Assembly: GCA_021186555.1 (NCBI GenBank)
Contig: JAJKFL010000014.1
Span: forward strand, 25,445,033 to 25,509,032
Length of the DNA: 64,000 nt
Reading direction: 5' to 3'
Source: Reticulitermes speratus
Taxonomy: Eukaryota > Arthropoda > Insecta > Blattodea > Rhinotermitidae
The position numbers were made by a program, and so were the translations under genes. Within the stretch, counting starts at the first letter, position 1, and each line of letters starts with the position of its first letter. The notes beneath the pieces were generated by a model, which saw only the letters and a program-made list of their open reading frames with translations, made no database searches and was not told where the DNA came from. Shown piece after piece: positions 56,390 to 64,000 of the stretch.

Positions 56390-59300
56390 TTTCTTTAATT
56401 TATCTTTTAAATTTCTACTTTAAATTTTGATAACTTCCGCATCTAAATACGATTTTCACAGATAACTCTTCGACTGAACCGCTTATACATATCACAGCCC
56501 TAGAAGGACAGTACAAAATCACAATTTCCCTGAATATTCACTCCATGAATTTAATTCCTTACGAAACAGCTTCATTAATCTTGTCGGCCAAAGAAGAACT
56601 GCGCAATACCGAAAGAACAGGTACCCCTATTTGTCTTACACTAGGCACGGCACGTCTCACAATCATCCTAAAAATACTGGCAAATTTAAAGCTTTTTAGA
56701 CGAATTATGGCTGCCACAGACACATAGACACTTTATTTTATTACAGAGAAGAAGAGTGAATTAAAAAAAAAAGATGTATTACGAGTCTTAGACAGATACT
56801 ATTAGGCCTAAATCAAAACTTCACTGAATATTCACGCCATGAATTTGATAAGTCCTTAAAGAGAGAGCTTCCAATTACGACGCTGCAATACCGAGAAAAG
56901 TACAGTACCCGATTCTTAGTACATGCCTATCTACCCAGTCACTCATTTTAAAACACCTAATAAGCGTTCTATAAAGGTCTTCTGTCTCATACGCTCATTA
57001 AGTAACGTTCAGACCAGGAAATTATGTGTTTGAAAATTTTAAGGTTTAGTAATATTCCAGAGTCGCATGCCTAACAATGCCTTTTTCCATAAAGCAATAT
57101 TAGAGGTCCTAATGAAGGAATAATCAAATAAAAGAACACGTAACAGAGAATTACTGTAACATCTTCGGAGGCGAGTGTTTCATATGTTGCTGTTATTCTT
57201 ATCAAGAGGGAGAAATTTTCGGAGTATGGAACTGGTTCTAAGTCACGAGGGTAAAGTCTGGGAAGACTTCTGTGGTGTTAGTTAGGAAATTCTATATTCT
57301 GAGTAAGAGTTGGAAATATACTAAGGTAGAGGAAACCGTGGCGGGCGAGGGAATGTGGGTAATTGCTTGAGTTTATTAGTTTCATCTTTACACATGAGTG
57401 GTTTTTAGTGCCAGTTTAACGACTGTTACTGTGAGTATTACGTTGAAATAAAACGCATTTACAACTATGACTGCCCCAAAGGAAACCACTAAACATTAAT
57501 TATGTTAAACCGGTGTAACAAACGTGTTTGCGAATACAAATGTTTGCTACTAGTAGCACAAGCTCTTTAACTAAGGACGTTATGACTGAAGATCATTTCA
57601 TAAATTCTTATAGTGCTCTCTGTATATTTACATTTCTGTAATGACAAAAATAATATCTACCTACACAATGAACTAGCTCTATGAAACATGCCCTTCTTGA
57701 CAAATTAACTGTTGTTCAGCTAGTCAATTCCCCTACTTTATTAAACACAAAGTTTCATTATCGCATTCAAAACAGCCCATCATTGATCCATTTCCCAAGC
57801 CATATTAAGCCAATTCACATCCTGACACCCTACTCTTTTAACACCTGTTTTAATATTATCCTCCCAACTACTGGTAAACCTCCAGTACTAAATTACTCAT
57901 TGTAACACAAATTAATGTCAAATTCTTCCAGTTCCTATGACTGAAAATTCTTCTAATATACGAGGAGATATATCGTGTATATCGCATTACAGTCAACAGA
58001 CCTGGTATAAAGTTAGACAGCCTTATGTTTGTCACTGCTTAAAGTTTACTATACATTTGGTCTACTGAGGCTGCCATCAGCGAGTATCAGTAAGGCTTTC
58101 GAATTTTAAGTTAGTTGCATAAGTTTAAGTGTGTTGTTTAATGACGCTGTCAGTTGCTAATACTTACATAAGAAATTATTAAAATGTTATACCACTACGT
58201 CATTTTGATTGCAAGTTAACCCATAACAAATACACTCAGAACTAACCGTCTTCGGCAAGTTTCAGCCGTTTCCTAATTAATCAATTGACGTAACGATCAC
58301 ACCATTACTTAAAGGACCACAAATTTAATAGTAAAATAATATTTCCACCATTAAACGTCTATTCTAAAATGCGTGACGAGTGAAAAATTTTGTTTAAATT
58401 AGTGAATCCCTACATGCCTCCTACGATTATAAAGCACTCCGTTTTTAAACAAATACATTGTAAAGCTTCTCCACTATTCCTATTCTTCCTCCTGCTTCTT
58501 AGTTCTCATAATCTTTATCCTCTTCCATGGACATCAAGATCTGTTTGATATCTCTAAAGCATCTCATTTCAAGGTCCTTCAGAAATGGGTTAGAAATCAG
58601 AATCGAAGGGAGAAGCAAGAAGCTTCGAAACCACAGCTCACATTCGCGCAATTTCTATGCATCTATGTCGGCTAAAATTTCGAAAATAATCCAGTAACTT
58701 AAGAAAACTCTCCAATGAAAAATGCATATACATACTTGCGTTTAGGCTAACAAGCAGAGAATTTACAAGGCTGACCCGTATACTGATATGCTCCTAAAAA
58801 TTTAAGGTTTCGGAAAATCAAAGCAAGTACTACAACAGTGCCAGCAAATAATTAAAGTAGCCACATTACTGAACAAGCCACAAAATTTAAATGTATTAGA
58901 GAAAAAAGAATTAAACCTAAATAACATTTTTATTAAGTAAACCCATGTAGAGGAGTCCCCCTTGAGAAACTAAGTTCTTCAGTTATATTGCGGTCACAGA
59001 AAAAAAAGCCCCACGCGTGGTACGAATAGCGATTCTGAGACATCCGACTCCTCCCTTTCTACAGTTGTATTCAACTTCATCCTACTCTGGCCTGCGTCAG
59101 CCAGCCAAAAGCGCAGCTCTCTGGTTATCATTGCCAACACCATGAACAGAACAGCGCCCAGTACTTCGGTTTTCCCCTGTTAATATCACGCCACCAATGC
59201 TCCATGCTCATTCATTCATCCATCACCTACGCTACATAATCTTAGGAAATGGTAGCATCGTTAAATAAACACAATTTTAAAAATTGACAGAACGGCTAAA

Positions 59301-60030
59301 AATAGAGGAGAGCATAAAAACTCGAGGCAGATGTGGAGTGGGTTGATCCAATGGTTCTTCTTTCATTGCCCTTAAAAATGTCAAGATATTTCCCAGATTT
59401 AATACCATTCGAGAGTTCATTACCATGTTCACAAAATCCCTCTACTTTCCTTATTGGGATTAATATCCACGCTATAAAAATTAACTGTAGTAATTCTTTT
59501 TGAGGTTACGCGGTCTAGTACATGAATCGAAATCATCAAACTGCCATCCTGGTATTCGACATTATATAACCTAACAAGCTGAATTAACTAAGGGAAATAA
59601 TTTCACATAATTCAGAATTCTCTAACAAAACCCGTTCTAGATTTCGAACCTTTCAGAATAATACAAACTGTGCTGTGTTTTCGCCTTAAGTTACACATAA
59701 TTTTGTGCTAAAATTTCAGAGAAAATACGGAGACACGACTTTGTTAACTTTGTAACTCCTTTGATATCGTGTTTCTGAAAATGTTGGGGCGGGGAAACGA
59801 CAGCCGTTGACAATCACTTGCACTGAAGAAATTCACTTAAGCGAGTGCAGAGTTTCTGTTCACAAGCCCTCGCCCTAAAACTACATTCCGTACTTGTGTT
59901 TGTAGCATATCTGACGACGCCATTAATTGCGTCGGTTACACAGCGTCGAAAGATAGTACAGTGAGTAGTGAGTCGGAAAGAATATAAGAGGAAAACGTTG
60001 TGAACTAATTTAAGGTACTATCACGTAATT
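56390..60030. other. Non-coding stretch, nothing recognised
   Basis: AT-rich with scattered short ORFs. At 59150-59215 GTACTTCGGTTTTCCCCTG is a SINE D scrap on the + strand. No exon motif was found. Confidence 0.45.
59150..59215 (+). mobile_element. SINE D scrap
   Basis: CCAGTACTTCGGTTTTCCCC, TGTTAATATCACGCCACCA and ATGCTCCAT match the body of SINE D copies (minus strand at 14990-15020). Confidence 0.6.
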
Positions 60031-60033
60031 TTA

Positions 60034-60232
60034 AAGTCTTCGCTCTTCTGTGATATTGGCAGCGTTGGTTAGTAGTTAGTTGCTGACGTTTTGGGACAGC
60101 CTATCGGTCCCATCTCAAATGTCAAGCAGTCTTCTTAGATTTCTTGACCCTTAAAGATGGGACATATAGGAAGTCCCAAAACTTCGGTAACTATCAATCA
60201 ACGCTGCGCAATATCCCAGAAAATTGAAGACT
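60034..60232. mobile_element. Foldback/MITE-like family F, copy 11 (subfamily 2)
   Basis: CTTCGCTCTTCTGTGATATT through GTTGCTGACGTTTTGGGAC and CCTATCGGTCCCATCT faces AAGATGGGACATATAGG, CCCAAAACTTCGGTAAC and GCGCAATATCCCAGAA. The right flank TTTATTTACACCAAGGCGG and AAGCCTGAAATCA resembles that of copies 9 and 10. Confidence 0.85.
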
Positions 60233-60947
60233 TTATTTACACCAAGGCGGAAGCCTGAAATCACGCCTCATGTGATTTGCTTGTATAGACTGTGGGAAAT
60301 TATGGAAAACTTATGATAGTCGGCGTACTGCGCGACATTCAAACAGGGCATCTCACGAATACACGTCACAAGCATTATCGCCTGAGTGAGCTTGCTCATT
60401 TCTACAAATGCTGAGATCAAGCAAATCCCTTCGAAGTTTCGAAGTTGTAATATCTGAGAATATTGCGACAATTCTGCACAAGCAACAGTACCTTAGTCTG
60501 ACACCTGAAAACCGCGCAGACCAACAACGTACTTATTCACATATTTCCCCAGTTACGTCATCATCAGTTCAGGAATTAACCTATCTCACATTTCCTTAGT
60601 ATATGCAGTTCATTAAGCTGTCACTAGACATTCACTGCTCAAAATTAATTCACTGCTGCACTGGACCAGAAATTTATCAATGTCATCACAGGAGCTCACC
60701 TACTTTAAGCTAATTATATTCAATCTGTCTCATAACCTGTCGTCCCAAGAATCGTTTCAATATTACTCTCCTGTTTATGTTTCGCTCTTCCCAGTAGTCT
60801 CTTTCCATCAAGAATCTCAACCTAAATTTTGTCTAAATTTGACACATCCACGTGTACTGCATGTCTCACTATTTTATTATTTGGTGTGGCACTCATTATG
60901 AGAACCCAGCTGTCTGTCTTTACTCCTATATGGCACAGACTTTGCCG

Positions 60948-61095
60948 AGCAGGGAGACATACCGGTGACGGGTGTCGCTCTAAACTTGTGTTCGGGAGGG
61001 TACCCGTTCAAATCGGGGTCGAAGACCGGATATCTTGGCAGACTCTTTTTATTGTGTTCCTCAGTCTCCCCACGCAGACTACACGATAAAATACT
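60948..61095 (+). mobile_element. SINE E copy
   Basis: A tRNA-like head with GGGTACCCGTTCAAATCGGG (box B-like), followed by TTTTTATTGTGTTCCTCAG and TCTCCCCACGC, shared with the copy near 16430. Confidence 0.55.
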
Positions 61096-61319
61096 TCAGA
61101 ACCGTTTCTTTCGCATCCCTTCCAATTAGTTAGACACAAAACTTTACCATTGGACGCTAAATATGCCTACTTATGCACATGATAAACGTCGTTAAACCAA
61201 GAATATTTCTCCCCATCTACTCGACACTTTTCTGCAGTCTGAACAGCTAGTTAAGTAAGCTAAGAAACAATCAATCAAAATTACTTCCATCAAGAAGAGC
61301 TGAAATATTTATCTCAATC

Positions 61320-61570
61320 ATGGAGGCTAGAAAGCACAATTATGTGCCGGGTACTTCACTAAAGTGACTAGGTTACGGGCTGGAAAGCCAAAGAAATGAG
61401 TACCAATTCCCGGAAGAGGCGGAAATTGTTCTCTTCGCCACTATGTACACAGAGTATGTAAGGCCCACGCAACCTCCTATCAAATGGGTACTGGTTGTAA
61501 AGGTGTTGGGGTTTGCACCTATTCACTCACTTCCATCCAGCGCCAAAGGTTAAGAAAGACAGGAGACCTT
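61320..61570 (+). mobile_element. SINE C, possible eroded copy
   Basis: ACTAAAGTGACTAGGTTACG, CTTCGCCACTATG and CCATCCAGCGCCAAAGGTTA stand in the order expected of SINE C on the + strand, with low identity. Confidence 0.35.
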
Positions 61571-62239
61571 CTCTCCTCAAAACATCACTTCCAGCATGGT
61601 GCTTAATTAAGCACAGAGCACTGCAACATTGAGAGTAGAAGTGTTACAACTGTATTGTCTCTATCCTTTTCTTTGTTACAGTACTAAAATTACCAGGTAA
61701 AAGATTCGTAGATTTTATGTTTCTCTTGGATAAGCATTTCTCTTAGGTTAAAAAGATTCAAGGATCAAAACGGCTGGTACTAAAGAGTGTTCTTTTTTAA
61801 ACATCGTTTGCACAGACATTTGTTCCCCGCCATATGGAATGTTTCTTAGGAAATGTGTAGGGCCTTTCTGGTAACAGTATCTGTTACAAAGCTAAGGAAC
61901 AGAAATGTGCAAGACACGATTATCTCGCAGGCGATCACGTAACGTTCAGCGAACTACAACCAATTTTTATCAAAACGTTTTATATCCTATACCCCACTGC
62001 CACATCAAGTGCGTTTAGCAAGGCCTTGACATGATATCTACGAAAATTTTGTACAACTGAAAAGGAAAAAAGGACAGCGTGACAGTAGGTCGCACGGGAC
62101 CATCAGTCATCGGCCAGATTTTATTGCTGAGCTGTTCACTGCAATCTCATGCAGGGTGGGATCAATGACCCGTCAATATTCCAACGTGTCCAATCGAATA
62201 TCAGCCCTCACACAGCTTGGGAAAGGAAAAGAGACTTAC

Positions 62240-62504
62240 TTTTTTTTCCGATGGCTTGACAGCCCCTTGGGGGCCTAGGCCGCCTCATTTTTCGAGGCTT
62301 CACGATCACACTCATTTTAGACACACCACATTCGGTAGGACTCCTCTGGACGAGTGACCAGCCCGTCGCAGAGACCTCTACCTGACAACACACAACACTC
62401 GCAAGAGACAGACATCCATGCCCCCGGTGGGATTCGAACCCACAATCCTAGTAAGCGAGCGGCCGCAGACCCACGACTTAGACCGCACGACCACTGGGAT
62501 CGGC
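62240..62504 (-). mobile_element. SINE A (tRNA-derived), full-length copy
   Basis: Poly(T) to GGGATCGGC, with GGGATTCGAACCCAC as reverse box B. The flanks AAAGAGACTTAC and AAAGAAACATAC form an imperfect target duplication. Confidence 0.92.
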
Positions 62505-64000
62505 AAAGAAACATACTTTAGGGCAAATACGACGAAGGTTGCATAGTGGAGCAGTAAGTAGTGCTTCTTGACTACGGCAGAAGGCGAAATTATATCAAGT
62601 CAGTTTCCTCCTCGACTAGACGCTTTCCTACAGAGGTAGAGCTTCAATTGATGGTATTAATGTTAAAGCATACACACACGCAACTCTCAAAACTGTTTAA
62701 AATTCAGTTTCCCTTTTGTCTCTTCTTAAAGTTCGAAAAATGTTCACCTTATGATAGTGTAAGTGAACATACATGTACCCATTCTTGGCTAGACTTCGTG
62801 TGTGGGGTACAGGGGAAACATGAATGCCCGGAGGGTATGTCTATAGCTGCATAATAGTCATAGACAGAAGACCCATTAGTCGGACGCGAAAATTAACTAG
62901 TAAATGTACATGTAATGACAAGAGTTGCTGGTCACGAAAGTCTGTCGCAACTGCAGTAATTCTGTTATGCCACGTGTCTATCGATCTCACAGTTAGGCGT
63001 TGTTTGCCTTCACATTCGAGTGCTGCGATGTTTCAATTCTTTCGCCGTCTTCAGCACGAATGCCATGCGGTAAATATTTAAAAACTGAGTTCCTGTCTCA
63101 GAATAAACACTTAACAAGTATCCATCACCAACACTAATTAATTGATGCCACGTCGTTAACTAATCGCTGTTTACTGTTATAATCTCACAAAACTCTGCGT
63201 CACAGTCAGGGGAAGTTTAATGTTAAAGCAGGTAGGTTACCACACACAGTAATCACTGTGCTTAAATTACATGTAAATTATCTTTATTTATGATTCGAGT
63301 TATTGATTGGGTGTATTATACAGTCAAATGACAGGATGATTACGTGAAAGACGAACTGAAAAGGATGTGGATCCTCCATGAAAATGAGCCTTAAAATAAG
63401 ACAATATTGCTTCTTTTCACTTAATTTTGAAACAATAGTTCCGACTTCGTATCTGGAAATACCCGTATTCATATTTAAATCCAACGGCCGGTTATCCTGA
63501 CAAGTAATCCCTAGAGTATGTTTCCGGGGCAGTATATAAAATCAGACCAATACTGCATTCTTTCGCATCCTTTTCAATTTATATTCCACTCATCTTCCAT
63601 TTGACGATATACGGTCTGAGCTAGGGACAATGTCGTTAAATAAACACTAAATAAATAAAACATAATTATCCTCCCATCCGATTCTTTATAACATGCAATA
63701 CAAAGTGAGAAATATAACAAACAACAAATTATAGCCTTAGAAGCACCCACAACCACTCAGTAATCGCGGGTGCAGCCCGTTACATTTCGTTTGGCTTGTC
63801 GAAAGTCCTGTAAAGTGACACAGCCTCGTGCTTAGCTGAATAAATTGTGGTACGAACGATGTGGCGTTCATAAGCAGAAGACATCGTGCTGATGGATGAT
63901 GCTAAGTAAGCTAAACTCTGTCACTGTAAACATAACAAATGGAAGCATGGGAAGTGTCCAAGCTCCTTTGACACACTGTGGAAATCCTACAGTATGCCTT
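62505..64000. other. Non-coding stretch, nothing recognised
   Basis: AT-rich. Overlapping short ORFs at 62561-63081 have no recognised motifs. Nothing else can be supported. Confidence 0.45.

Overview
This is a 64 kb piece of a eukaryotic nuclear genome: AT-rich, repeat-laden, with very long introns. Animal-type Tc1/mariner and pogo/Tigger transposons, several tRNA-derived SINE families and decayed non-LTR retrotransposon ends are present. The one recognisable host gene is an insect-type neuropeptide receptor. Together this suggests an insect with a large genome, possibly a cockroach, termite or relative; the species is inference.

The host gene lies on the + strand and looks like the crustacean cardioactive peptide (CCAP) receptor, a class A GPCR. 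Three exons can be joined by splice sites and reading phase. They are 10956-11117 (third intracellular loop and start of TM6), 29939-30119 (TM6, third extracellular loop, TM7 with NPVIY) and 45729-45945 (cytoplasmic tail, stop). The introns are about 18.8 kb and 15.6 kb. TM1 to TM5 were not found and probably lie upstream of the window. The second intron starts with a non-canonical GC donor. A GT donor lies exactly 4 nt further on, and its use would give a different, longer open tail ending at 45995.

Layout. 1-10955: presumed upstream intron or flank, with tRNA-like SINEs, a 1.6 kb imperfect GTA/TAG tract (2212-3795) and a broken Tigger-like element with TIRs and TA duplication (4923-7424). 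11118-29938: first intron, with all SINE classes, a 628 bp internally deleted mariner (17659-18286), a second mariner remnant, a 12-copy 58 bp minisatellite (20331-21045) and decayed LINE ends. 30120-45728: second intron, with a retrotransposon end interrupted by a 309 bp insertion (36018-36326), a TA-flanked MITE (38356-38539) and a perfect 38 bp inverted repeat just upstream of the last exon. 45946-64000: 3' flank with no recognised gene, two more SINE A copies on the + strand, one on the - strand, a mariner-family remnant (55625-56010) and a cluster of CRE-like sites (55380-55510).

The most distinctive repeat is a foldback family of about 12 hairpin-forming copies spread over the window. 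Their ends resemble TTCTGGGATATGACGC and their inner arms carry ACCGACGTTTCGG. No prokaryotic features, CRISPR arrays, rRNA genes or clear functional tRNA genes were seen.
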